Origin: CAZJBS01 sp964544475
Lineage (GTDB): Bacteria > CLD3 > SB21
NCBI GenBank assembly: GCA_964544475.1
Contig: CAZJBS010000061.1
Coordinates: 1-8,824, forward strand
DNA length: 8,824 nucleotides
Reading direction: 5' to 3'
Shown here: piece after piece, positions 1 to 7,075 of the stretch
Layout: each line of letters begins with the position of its first letter
Numbering within the stretch: the first letter of the stretch is position 1
Notes under the pieces: model-generated
Told to the model about the DNA's origin: nothing
What the model saw: only the letters and a program-made list of their open reading frames with translations
Databases searched by the model: none
Made by a program: the position numbers and the translations under genes

Positions 1-65
1 AGCACAATGAAGTGATCGAAAAGCACGTGATCCCCTCGCACGATGAAAGCGCCGGCCGCGCCTAA
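1..65 (+). CDS. 3' end of a convergent plus-strand gene, unidentified (partial)
   Basis: Reading codons from base 3, this stretch is open and ends in a TAA stop at 63-65. The twenty visible residues are strongly charged and end DESAGRA, and about three quarters of the codons end in G or C, as in the real genes nearby. That favours a genuine C-terminus over chance. Too little is present to name the protein. The stop lies only 5 bases from the stop of the minus-strand lipoprotein gene, so the two genes are tail to tail. An antisense minus-strand frame is also open across the same bases but has no ATG, and its only obvious start is a GTG at 41-39 without a Shine-Dalgarno sequence; I judge it the shadow. 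Moderate to low confidence because of the short length. Confidence 0.45.
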   Translation, partial: HNEVIEKHVIPSHDESAGRA

Positions 66-70
66 GACAT

Positions 71-814
71 CTATGGCAGTTCCGGCCGGTAGCCGATGAG
101 ATAAACCTCCCCTTTCCAACGGAACCTTTCGTACACCGACGCCTGGGTGACAACCGTCTGTATCTTTTTCGCGAGCGAACCGGTCACCTTTCGGCTGTTT
201 TCGGGGACATTGGGCTCATAGATGCTGACGGCGCTCCTCGCCATGGAGTCGGGCGGCAAGGCGGCGATCTTCCACGGCGGCCACTTGTCCGGATCACCCT
301 GGGGAACTCTCTTCACAAACAACGTCACCGTGCCGGTCCGGAATACCCGGCCGGACATCCGGCACATCGAATCCATTTCCGCGCCGAGAATTTCCAGGTC
401 CCGGGATTCATGACCGGAAACCAGACCCAATCCTGCCACCCGGAAACGGCGATTTTCGAAGGAAAACTCCGTCACCGGCCAATCCGACGCAACCGAGGAT
501 TTCCCATCTTCATCACGGTGGCGCCCCGCCGCCTCCTTCAGCCGGTTCATCAGCATGAAGAAGTCCGCGCGTGACAGACGTCGGTGGACCAGCCGCCGTT
601 GACCGTTGATGTAGTGGTAATACACGGCGATCCCATTGGCATACAATGAAAATGTTGGACCGTTGAGTTCTGTACCGACCAGCGACGTGACGCCGCCGTG
701 CGTCGTTCGCTGAAGGACCGCCTTCCATGGATCGACACCCTGCAGATACGAGGCCGGCGCGCACGACGCGCCCGCCAGAACCATCACGGCCATGATCCAG
801 ACGTTACGACCCAC
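71..814 (-). CDS. Putative secreted lipoprotein of unknown function
   Basis: A 247-residue protein I do not recognise. The first 17 residues form a short basic then hydrophobic signal sequence ending GASC, so Cys18 could be lipidated. The lipobox is loose, with Gly at -3 where Leu is usual, so signal peptidase I cleavage remains possible. The mature part has a segment at about 53-62 (PTFSLYANG) followed by YYHYINGQRRLVHRRLS and a helix-like stretch to about residue 97. From memory this resembles a recurring beta-rich secreted-domain pattern, which I have not verified. The C-terminal part is rich in prolines and aromatics (DKWPPWK near 176-182, and the end GYRPELP). The start is a GTG at 814-812 lying inside the 3' end of the HAD gene (11-nt overlap), which implies translational coupling. 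An internal ATG at residue 8 would destroy most of the signal sequence. It is the last gene of the operon, and no convincing terminator follows. Envelope location is inferred from the signal sequence and from the elongasome genes upstream. Confidence 0.75.
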   Translation of the reverse strand: MGRNVWIMAVMVLAGASCAPASYLQGVDPWKAVLQRTTHGGVTSLVGTELNGPTFSLYANGIAVYYHYINGQRRLVHRRLSRADFFMLMNRLKEAAGRHRDEDGKSSVASDWPVTEFSFENRRFRVAGLGLVSGHESRDLEILGAEMDSMCRMSGRVFRTGTVTLFVKRVPQGDPDKWPPWKIAALPPDSMARSAVSIYEPNVPENSRKVTGSLAKKIQTVVTQASVYERFRWKGEVYLIGYRPELP

Positions 815-1487
815 GTTCGCGTTCCAGGATGCCGAGCACGTCTGAAATGTCGTTTAGTTCGAAATCCGCGCCGGACTCACGCGTTTGGAAGACATCGCCA
901 TACCGCGCAAATGCCGTTTTCATGCCGATCTGTTTGGCGCCAAGCATGTCGCGTTCGGCCCAATCGCCGACCATCAACGCTTCCGACGGCTCGACGCCCA
1001 GCAGGGAGAGCGCTTTTCGGAACGGCGCGGGATGAGGTTTGCGCTCATGGGTGTCTTCATACGTCACGACGGCATCAAAGGTGTGATGGAGTTTGAGGTA
1101 GCAAAGCCGGAGCCAGGCTTCCCGGGTGGGCGCGTCGCTGACCACGGCGAGCTTGTAACCGCGTTTGAGAAGTTCGACCAGCGTGTACGCCACGTGCGGA
1201 TACGTGACCAGGGCGGCTTCGCGGGCCTGCCGGTACGCCACAATGCCGGCGGCCAGGATTTTCGGATTAATGGCGTCCTGGACGTCTTCCAGAAGGTCGT
1301 CGAACACGCGTTGATACTCCATGCCGCGTTCGTCATATATTTTCCGGATCCTGGTGACGACGGCGTCAACGGTCATACCAAGACCCGCATCCACCATGGC
1401 ATCCGCCGCGCCACGAATGGCCCGTTCTTTCATGGTCATGAAATCAACCAGCGTGTTGTCGAGGTCGAAGACGACCGCTTGGATCAT
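804..1487 (-). CDS. HAD superfamily (subfamily IA-like) hydrolase, probable small-molecule phosphatase
   Basis: All four HAD motifs are present; numbering is from a possible TTG start at 1502, so subtract 5 for the start chosen here. Motif I is DLDNT with nucleophile Asp13 and acid/base Asp15. Motif II is Ser122 in VVSDAP. Motif III is Lys155 in RKPHP. Motif IV is VGD180 followed by Asp185. The helical stretch between motifs I and II (about 20-100) fits a C1-type cap, so the enzyme probably hydrolyses a small phosphorylated metabolite with Mg2+. It resembles the TIGR02253-type family; the substrate cannot be read from the sequence. I chose the ATG at 1487 because it gives the classic start MIQAVVFDLDNTL. 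The alternative TTG at 1502 overlaps the rodA stop as TTGA and adds five residues. Neither start has a strong Shine-Dalgarno sequence. The gene follows rodA directly and its end overlaps the lipoprotein start, so it is probably co-translated with them. It may be a passenger housekeeping phosphatase or act on an envelope precursor; the latter is inference only. Confidence 0.88.
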   Translation of the reverse strand: MIQAVVFDLDNTLVDFMTMKERAIRGAADAMVDAGLGMTVDAVVTRIRKIYDERGMEYQRVFDDLLEDVQDAINPKILAAGIVAYRQAREAALVTYPHVAYTLVELLKRGYKLAVVSDAPTREAWLRLCYLKLHHTFDAVVTYEDTHERKPHPAPFRKALSLLGVEPSEALMVGDWAERDMLGAKQIGMKTAFARYGDVFQTRESGADFELNDISDVLGILERERGS

Positions 1488-1498
1488 GGATTCGACTT

Positions 1499-2752
1499 TC
1501 AATGGATGTCGTACACTTTCTTGCGCATCGAGATATTCAACGCGATGCCCACCATCGCATAATTCGTCAACAACGCCGTGCCGCCGTAGCTCAGGAACGG
1601 CAACGGAATTCCCGTCACCGGCATGATGCCGCAGGTCATCCCGATATTGACAAACACCTGGAAACCAAAAAGCGAGGCGATGCCGATCATCGCCAGATGG
1701 CAGAATTTGTCGTCAACAACTTCGGCAATCAAAATCAACCGCGCGATCAGAACGCCGAACAACCCGATCACGAGCAGGCTGCCCCAAAGACCGAACTCTT
1801 CCCCGACCACCGCAAAAATGAAATCGGTGTGCTGTTCCGGCAGAAATTTCAACTGCGTCTGCGTGCCTTCGAGATATCCTTTCCCAAGCACGCCCCCCGA
1901 ACCAATGGCAATCTTCGATTGCAGCACCTGATAACCGGCGCCTTTGACGTCGCGTTCCGGTTCAATAAACGTAAGAATCCGCTCCTTTTGATAGTCTTTC
2001 AACGAGTCCCACAGCGGTTCCGAAGAAAGACCAACAATGATATTGACAGCCAGCACGGCGAGAATGATCGATGTGCGTCGTTTTGAAAAATAGAGAATGA
2101 TCAAAATCACCATCAGGGTGAGCATGAAAATCTCAAAATTGTATCCGCTGCCGATGTGCACCAGCACGGTCGCCAGCGGAGAAAACATGACGAAAATGGA
2201 AAACAGCGTGATGCCGTGCCAGTACAGCATCGGCAAAACGACCGCCCCGATGCACAAGGCCGTGCCAAGATCCGGCTGTTCCATGACGAGCCACATCGGT
2301 ACCGCGGCGATCGTGAAGGCCATCACGATGCCCGACAGGTTGGACACGTTGACGCGATACAGCGCCAACATGCGCGCGATCATGAGGATCGAAGCGACCT
2401 TGGCCAGTTCGGACGGCTGCAGGCTCATGGGCCCAATGGCAAACCAGCGTTGCGCGCCGTACCGGGTGGCGCCGGTCACAAGGATGAGCGTCAGCAAAAC
2501 CACGACCGCCAGGTAGCCCCACACCGTCGCACTATCGATGAACCGGATCGACGTAAGCACAACCGCGATCAGCAGGACGGCGCCAACGCCGAAAAACGTG
2601 AGCTGTTTGACAAAATTAAACTGCTTTTCCTCATCGCCCGAAAACGTCGCGCTGTAGATGCACAGCAGACCGATCACGGTCAGCAGAACCACCGGGACGA
2701 CAATGAAATAGTCGAGGTCCCTGAAAAACGCGCGTATCTTATCGAGTAACAT
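1499..2752 (-). CDS. rodA: RodA, SEDS-family peptidoglycan glycosyltransferase
   Basis: A 417-residue polytopic membrane protein that polymerises lipid II into glycan strands during cell elongation, working with PBP2. SEDS hallmarks are visible: WFAIGP with the conserved Trp103, LQPSELAK (111-118), EQPDLGTA (158-165), DYQKERILTFIEPERD (253-268), GAGYQVLQSKIAIGSGG (271-287), and FLPEQHTDFIFAVVGEE. In the last, Asp310 aligns with the catalytic Asp262 of E. coli RodA. The C-terminal PVTGIPLPFLSYGGT signature is at 378-392. About ten hydrophobic segments are evident. The match is to RodA rather than FtsW because of the elongation-operon context and motif wording. It is some 45 residues longer than E. 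coli RodA, much of it in the hydrophobic stretch at 200-250 before the large extracytoplasmic loop. The ATG at 2752 lies inside the mrdA 3' end (14-nt overlap) and no strong ribosome site is apparent, suggesting coupled translation. All key residues are intact. Confidence 0.97.
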   Translation of the reverse strand: MLLDKIRAFFRDLDYFIVVPVVLLTVIGLLCIYSATFSGDEEKQFNFVKQLTFFGVGAVLLIAVVLTSIRFIDSATVWGYLAVVVLLTLILVTGATRYGAQRWFAIGPMSLQPSELAKVASILMIARMLALYRVNVSNLSGIVMAFTIAAVPMWLVMEQPDLGTALCIGAVVLPMLYWHGITLFSIFVMFSPLATVLVHIGSGYNFEIFMLTLMVILIILYFSKRRTSIILAVLAVNIIVGLSSEPLWDSLKDYQKERILTFIEPERDVKGAGYQVLQSKIAIGSGGVLGKGYLEGTQTQLKFLPEQHTDFIFAVVGEEFGLWGSLLVIGLFGVLIARLILIAEVVDDKFCHLAMIGIASLFGFQVFVNIGMTCGIMPVTGIPLPFLSYGGTALLTNYAMVGIALNISMRKKVYDIH

Positions 2753-4586
2753 GATCGGGTTGTGCCGCCAGGGTGTTGTAGTCCATCAATGTCTGGAATT
2801 TCTTTTCTTTCAATTGCAGAGGATCAAATGGTTTTTTGCCCCGGATTTTGTTGAAATAGAAGGCCATCACGCGGGCGGACATGGGCGCGGCCACGTCCGA
2901 TCCTTCGCCGCCGTTTTCCATCAGGACGACGACGGCTATCTCTGGATTGGTATACGGGGCGAAACCGACAAACCATCCGTGGTAATTGCCATGCACATTT
3001 TCAGAAGTCCCGGTCTTGCCGGCCACATGGGCCGCTTTGATTGCCGCGCCTTTCCCGGTGCCCGCATACGTATTCACCACCGTCCACATGGCCAACCGCA
3101 TCATATCGATGTATTCCGTTCGCACGGGAACGTGATGTTGTTCATATTCCACGCGGCGGATGCCATCGCCGTCACCCACGTAACGGACGAAGTGCGGCGT
3201 GAAGTAGGCCCCTCGATTGGCGAAGATTGACGTGTACTGCGCCATTTGGATGGGCGTAACCAGGATTTCGCCCTGCCCGATACCGAGATTGACCACGGTA
3301 CCCGCCTTCCAGTTGTCGCGGCCGTACCGGCTGTCAAAATAGTCCGTCGTCGGAACCAGGCCTCGGCGTTCGTTGGGCAGGTCGATGCCCGTGGGTTCGC
3401 CCAATCCGAACATTCGGGCGTAGCGAGCCAGCTTGTTGATGCCAAGCCGCCAGGCCAGATTGTAAAAATAAATATCGCACGACTGGGTGATGGCGTATTG
3501 CATGCTGATGTGCTGGTGACCGTGCGGATTCCAGCACCGGAATCGGTTACCGCCCAGGTTAAACACGCCCGTGCACAGGAAATACGTTTCCGGCGTCGCC
3601 AGACCTTCCTCCAGACCCGCGATGGCCGTGACCATCTTGAACGTCGACCCTGGCGCGTAGCCGCTTTGGACAATCCGGTTGAACATGGGCTTGTCCGGAT
3701 TTTCATTCAACTCACGCCATTTGTCCGTCGTGATGCCATTCACAAACCACATGATATCGTAATCGGGTTTGCTGACGGCCGCCAGGACTTCGCCCGTCTT
3801 CACATCCAAAACGATGATGCTGCCTTTCTGACGGCCCATGGCGCTCTCGATGTAACGCTGCAATTCCAAATCCACGGTCAGGTAAAGGTTGTAACCGTCC
3901 GACGGTCGCTTAACGGTGCCAAGATCGCGGACGACCGCGCTGCGGGAATTCACCTTCAGTTTGTGATAGCCTTTTTGGCCGCGCAATTCGATCTCGTAAA
4001 ATTTTTCAATGCCGGTGGCGCCGGCATTTTCACCGATTTTGTAGTCGGTGTTGACAAATTCTCCGGTCCGGTAGTAACTGATGCGGTTTTCGGTGATTTG
4101 ATTGAGATAACCGATCACATGAGGCATGGTCAGTCCGGGCGCGTAGATGCGGTGAATGTCCACCTTGTGACTGATCCCGGGGTGGTGTTCACGTTCTTCC
4201 TCCAACTGTGTGATGACCTGAAAATCGACGTCTTCCTTGATGGTGACCGGCGCATACGGCCAGGCGCCGATGAGTCTCTCGCGAATCTGGCCTTCGGTCA
4301 TGTGGAGTTTGTCCGCCAGATATTCGAATTCCGCCGAGGACGCCGTGTCGAATTTGGACGGAGTCACCTGGACGGAGAACGTGGGTTGATTCTCCACAAT
4401 CAGACGGCCGTACCGGTCATAGATCAGGCCGCGCGCCGGCAACTGGTCAATCGTCAAGACGCTGTTTTCCTCGGCGCGGTCCCGAAAGGCCTCGTGATTG
4501 AAAACCTGAAGATACAGCAACCGGGCCACCAGGACGATCAGGCCGCAGCCGATAAAGACGAATAAAACCAACGTGCGTGTACTCAT
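2739..4586 (-). CDS. mrdA: Penicillin-binding protein 2, class B transpeptidase of the elongasome
   Basis: A 615-residue monofunctional D,D-transpeptidase that crosslinks the glycan strands made by RodA. An uncleaved N-terminal anchor spans about residues 5-27, with the rest in the periplasm. The pedestal/dimerisation domain starts at about 48 with PARGLIYDRYGRLIVEN and runs to about 230. The transpeptidase domain carries the three active-site motifs: STFK with nucleophile Ser314 and Lys317, S-x-D at Ser369/Asp371 (a form common in PBP2-type enzymes), and KTGT at 524-527. The downstream GWFVGFAP segment is also typical. The length fits the family. Two cysteines, 338 and 351, flank the loop before WNPHGH and could pair in an oxidising periplasm. 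A roughly 35-residue basic and polar tail follows the catalytic domain. The ATG at 4586 is 15 nt after the mreD stop, with only a weak GGA upstream. The PBP2 assignment over PBP3/FtsI rests on its position between mreD and rodA. Confidence 0.97.
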   Translation of the reverse strand: MSTRTLVLFVFIGCGLIVLVARLLYLQVFNHEAFRDRAEENSVLTIDQLPARGLIYDRYGRLIVENQPTFSVQVTPSKFDTASSAEFEYLADKLHMTEGQIRERLIGAWPYAPVTIKEDVDFQVITQLEEEREHHPGISHKVDIHRIYAPGLTMPHVIGYLNQITENRISYYRTGEFVNTDYKIGENAGATGIEKFYEIELRGQKGYHKLKVNSRSAVVRDLGTVKRPSDGYNLYLTVDLELQRYIESAMGRQKGSIIVLDVKTGEVLAAVSKPDYDIMWFVNGITTDKWRELNENPDKPMFNRIVQSGYAPGSTFKMVTAIAGLEEGLATPETYFLCTGVFNLGGNRFRCWNPHGHQHISMQYAITQSCDIYFYNLAWRLGINKLARYARMFGLGEPTGIDLPNERRGLVPTTDYFDSRYGRDNWKAGTVVNLGIGQGEILVTPIQMAQYTSIFANRGAYFTPHFVRYVGDGDGIRRVEYEQHHVPVRTEYIDMMRLAMWTVVNTYAGTGKGAAIKAAHVAGKTGTSENVHGNYHGWFVGFAPYTNPEIAVVVLMENGGEGSDVAAPMSARVMAFYFNKIRGKKPFDPLQLKEKKFQTLMDYNTLAAQPDHVTR

Positions 4587-4601
4587 ACCGCGAGGTCCAG
4601 G

Positions 4602-5123
4602 CTAACGTGGCGATTCGCGGACGGCGTCCGTGGCCCGTTCCGGGAGCATCATCAGGATCACAAACATCAACACCGTATTATACACGGCATTGGGCAGGGC
4701 CAGACGGGCCCACAGCGAAAAAACATCCAGTGGTGTGCCCAGCGTCTGCAGCGGATACCACAAAAGGTCGTGCAGGATCGACATGGCGAAAGTCACCAGC
4801 GGCAGATAGAAGCGCTCGACGAGCAAAACGCGGCGTCCGGCAAAATACGGACTTACAAATCCCACGACGGTTTTGCACAACGCGTGCAGGCCGTAAAAAT
4901 CGATCACCAGGTCCTGCAGCAGGCCGGCCGCAAAACCGAGTGTGGAGCCGGCGATGCTCCCCAGCCGGAACCCGACAAACACAATCAGAAGCAACAACAG
5001 ATCGGGCACGTTCTCGCCCACGGCCAGATGTTTGTTGACAAAGGCCAACTGGATGAAATGAAGCAAGGCCGCGAGCAGGGACAGCACCAGGAGTACCATG
5101 TTTTGCCGGCGGATGAGCATCAT
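4602..5123 (-). CDS. mreD: MreD, integral membrane rod-shape protein
   Basis: A 173-residue, strongly hydrophobic protein with five or six predicted membrane segments (about 9-27, 39-57, 59-76, 80-95, 104-125, 136-160). The conserved MreD stretch PDLLLLLIVFVGFRLGSIAG is at 40-59, followed by GFAAGLLQDL at 63-72. MreD sits in the inner membrane and with MreC modulates the RodA-PBP2 synthase. Sequence conservation in this family is low, so the call leans on the GLLQD-type motif, the size (E. coli MreD is 162 residues) and the position directly after mreC. The ATG at 5123-5121 overlaps the mreC TGA as ATGA, a typical translational-coupling junction. A GGA five bases upstream is a modest Shine-Dalgarno sequence. 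A second ATG follows immediately at 5120, so the true start could be one codon later. No defects are seen. Confidence 0.92.
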   Translation of the reverse strand: MMLIRRQNMVLLVLSLLAALLHFIQLAFVNKHLAVGENVPDLLLLLIVFVGFRLGSIAGSTLGFAAGLLQDLVIDFYGLHALCKTVVGFVSPYFAGRRVLLVERFYLPLVTFAMSILHDLLWYPLQTLGTPLDVFSLWARLALPNAVYNTVLMFVILMMLPERATDAVRESPR

Positions 5124-5986
5124 TCGTTTCCGAAAAAGTTCTTTTCGAAGTTGCGTCCGGACGACAACGCCTTCACGGTGTCCATGACGACGAACACTTC
5201 CTCGAGCGTGTGAAAATCCACGAAGGTGCGCACGTGGATATCCTTAAAAATACCCGCGATCTCATTGTTGATGCCGGCCACCACGCCGATCTTGAAATTG
5301 GGCAGAAAATATTCGCTGTAATCGGACGTGAGGATGACGTCCCCCACCTGCACGTCGAGATTCTTCAGCACGCCATAAAATCCGACCTCATTGGACTGGC
5401 CCTGCCAGAATACGATGCCGTTGAGACGGGTGCGTTGAATTTTCGCGGCGACCCGGAACGACTTGTCGAGCACCAGTTGGCACTCGGCGTTGTGTTCGGT
5501 CACGTCCATGATCTGGCCGACCAACCCGCGATCCGTGATCACATTGTGATGCACCCGCACGCCGTCGGCCGTTCCGCGGTCGAGAACGATCGAAGCATGG
5601 CCCGGGGACGGGTAACGCATGATCACTCTGGCCGGCAGCGTTCGGAGGGGAAACCGTTCCTGAAATTTCATGAAGTGGCGCAGCCGGACGTTTTCGAGGA
5701 GTGCGTCCTCCAGGGCGACGTTTTTCCGGGCCAGTTCCATGTTACGAAGTTCGAGCCGGTGAATCACCTCGTCCTCTCCCACGGCATAAGGCATCCAGCC
5801 GAAAAGCCGGCTGAAGGCCGCCGCGGCGATGAAAACCTGGCGTCGCAGAAAGGTGGTCTGGGGATTGGCGTTCGTTTGCAGCAGAATGGCGGAGAGGACC
5901 AGCAGGGCAAGCAGAACCACGTATTTTTTGTAGAGGCCGAGAATTTCGACAAAGGCTCTGACCAGATGTCTGATCTTCCAGTACAT
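5120..5986 (-). CDS. mreC: MreC, periplasmic rod-shape scaffold protein
   Basis: A 288-residue bitopic protein: a cytoplasmic basic N-terminus, one membrane segment at about 22-37, a coiled-coil region at about 68-110 (charged heptad-like, EDEVIHRLELRNMELARKN), then the beta-rich periplasmic domain. Family signatures are clear: SIVLDRGTADGVRVHHNVITD (first conserved strand region, from 132), RGLVGQIMDV (153-162), and the second-domain VQVGDVILTSDYSEYFLPNFKIGVVAGI (from 212), matching the GD-x-(I/V)-xTSG..S..FP.G..VG type motif. MreC binds PBP2 and promotes its active conformation, linking MreB filaments to wall synthesis. The start ATG at 5986 is preceded by ACGGA at about 5 nt spacing. The gene lies 47 nt after mreB, the longest internal gap in the operon, and overlaps mreD by 4 nt. 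Length is within the usual range, with no truncation. Confidence 0.95.
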   Translation of the reverse strand: MYWKIRHLVRAFVEILGLYKKYVVLLALLVLSAILLQTNANPQTTFLRRQVFIAAAAFSRLFGWMPYAVGEDEVIHRLELRNMELARKNVALEDALLENVRLRHFMKFQERFPLRTLPARVIMRYPSPGHASIVLDRGTADGVRVHHNVITDRGLVGQIMDVTEHNAECQLVLDKSFRVAAKIQRTRLNGIVFWQGQSNEVGFYGVLKNLDVQVGDVILTSDYSEYFLPNFKIGVVAGINNEIAGIFKDIHVRTFVDFHTLEEVFVVMDTVKALSSGRNFEKNFFGNE

Positions 5987-6033
5987 ACGCGTCCGTCAGC
6001 CCGCTCCATGAAAAAAACGTGAACAGCCGGAGA

Positions 6034-7059
6034 TCAGTATTTTTTGCTTCGCAGAATGACCTGTTGATATTTCGACAAGTTCTCCAGCACTTTGCCTACG
6101 CCGCGGACGACAGCCGTCAGGGGATCGTCCGCCACAAAAACCGGGAGGCCTGTTTCTTTCTTGATGCGTTCATCGAGGCCTTTGATCAGGGCGCCGCCCC
6201 CGGTCAGGACGATGCCGCGGTCAAGGATGTCCGACGCCAGCTCCGGCGGTGTGCGTTCCAGAGTCATCTTGGTGCCTTCGACGATCTTGCTCACCGGTTC
6301 GTTCAGCGCCTTCCGGACTTCGGTGGAATTGGTTTTCATGGTGCGCGGAATACCGGATACGATGTCCCGGCCTTTGATCTCCATGCTGATTTCTTGCGTC
6401 ATGGGCGACGCGGAACCGATCTGGCATTTGATTTCCTCGGCGGTTTGTTCGCCGAGCAGAAGGTTGTGGTGAAGGCGAAAATACTGGATGATGGCCCGCG
6501 TCATTTCGTCGCCGGCGATTTTGATTGACACGTCGCAAACAATGCCGCTGAGAGCGATCACGGCAATTTCCGCGGTGCCGCCGCCGATGTCCATGATCAT
6601 ACTGCCCCGCGATTCCTCGATTTCGATGCCGACGCCAATGGCCGCCGCCATGGGCTCCGGGACGAGATACACTTCCTTGGCGCCCGCATGCTCGGCCGAA
6701 TCCCGGACGGCGCGCTGTTCGACCATGGTGATGCCGCTCGGCACGCCAACCACGACGCGCTTGCCCATGAAACGCGCCGGGCTCACCTTGCGGATGAATT
6801 CCTGCAGCATCAGTTCGGTCATTTCGAAGTCGGCGATGACACCGTCGCGCAACGGACGAATGACGCTCAATTCACCATGGGTCCGTCCCATCATTTCTTT
6901 GGCTTCGCGCCCGATCGCGACCATCTTGTTCGACCGTTTGGAAATGGCCACGATGGACGGCTCGTTGATCACGACGCCTTTGTTCTTGACGTAGACCAGC
7001 GTGTTGGCGGTGCCGAGGTCAATCGCAATTTCGTTGTTGAAGATATTCAGAAGGCTCAT
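6034..7059 (-). CDS. mreB: MreB, actin-like rod-shape-determining ATPase
   Basis: A 341-residue cytoplasmic, membrane-associated filament protein that organises lateral-wall synthesis. Actin/Hsp70-fold nucleotide motifs are intact: phosphate-1 IDLGTANT (13-20, Asp14), the connector region with Glu136 in EPMAAA (the usual catalytic Glu), phosphate-2 MDIGGGT (Asp157), and the adenosine motif LTGGGA (285-290). The N-terminus MSLLNIFN is a short amphipathic hydrophobic stretch of the kind used for membrane binding. The segment NLLLGEQTAEEIKCQIGSA at 199-217 is the usual MreB signature, and its wording resembles FCB-lineage proteins from memory. The start is well supported: AGGA sits 6 nt before the ATG. 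It follows purH by 17 nt and is the first elongasome gene of the run. There is only one MreB-type gene in the window. Confidence 0.98.
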   Translation of the reverse strand: MSLLNIFNNEIAIDLGTANTLVYVKNKGVVINEPSIVAISKRSNKMVAIGREAKEMMGRTHGELSVIRPLRDGVIADFEMTELMLQEFIRKVSPARFMGKRVVVGVPSGITMVEQRAVRDSAEHAGAKEVYLVPEPMAAAIGVGIEIEESRGSMIMDIGGGTAEIAVIALSGIVCDVSIKIAGDEMTRAIIQYFRLHHNLLLGEQTAEEIKCQIGSASPMTQEISMEIKGRDIVSGIPRTMKTNSTEVRKALNEPVSKIVEGTKMTLERTPPELASDILDRGIVLTGGGALIKGLDERIKKETGLPVFVADDPLTAVVRGVGKVLENLSKYQQVILRSKKY

Positions 7060-7065
7060 GTCGGA

Positions 7066-7069
7066 TCCT
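7066..7069 (-). promoter_or_regulatory. Shine-Dalgarno sequence of mreB
   Basis: AGGA lies 6 nt upstream of the mreB ATG, inside the 17-nt purH-mreB gap. It is the clearest ribosome binding site in the window; most other junctions show weak sites or rely on overlapping stops. This fits strong independent initiation on mreB, whose product is usually far more abundant than MreC, MreD, PBP2 or RodA. The abundance argument is established knowledge; its application here is inference. Confidence 0.7.
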
Positions 7070-7075
7070 GATGAT

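Noticed and set aside
47..63. A GC-rich stem-loop (6-bp stem with one G-T pair, 5-base loop) just after the lipoprotein stop on the minus strand, a possible terminator.
   Set aside because: Only three T residues follow, and the stem lies in the apparent coding end of the convergent gene. It is too weak to call.
885..1562. A 225-codon plus-strand open frame opposite the HAD gene and the end of rodA.
   Set aside because: It spans two real genes on the other strand, shows no family motif, and mirrors their codon bias.
1502..2086. A 194-codon plus-strand open frame opposite rodA.
   Set aside because: The translation is rich in Arg, His, Gln and Asn, as expected for the complement of hydrophobic membrane codons. 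It is a shadow of the rodA transmembrane segments.
3246..4565. A 439-codon open frame on the plus strand opposite the PBP2 gene.
   Set aside because: It is fully antisense to an intact gene with all catalytic motifs. Its product is a low-complexity mix rich in Val, His, Asp and Arg with no recognisable motif. Long antisense frames are expected in G+C-rich genes.
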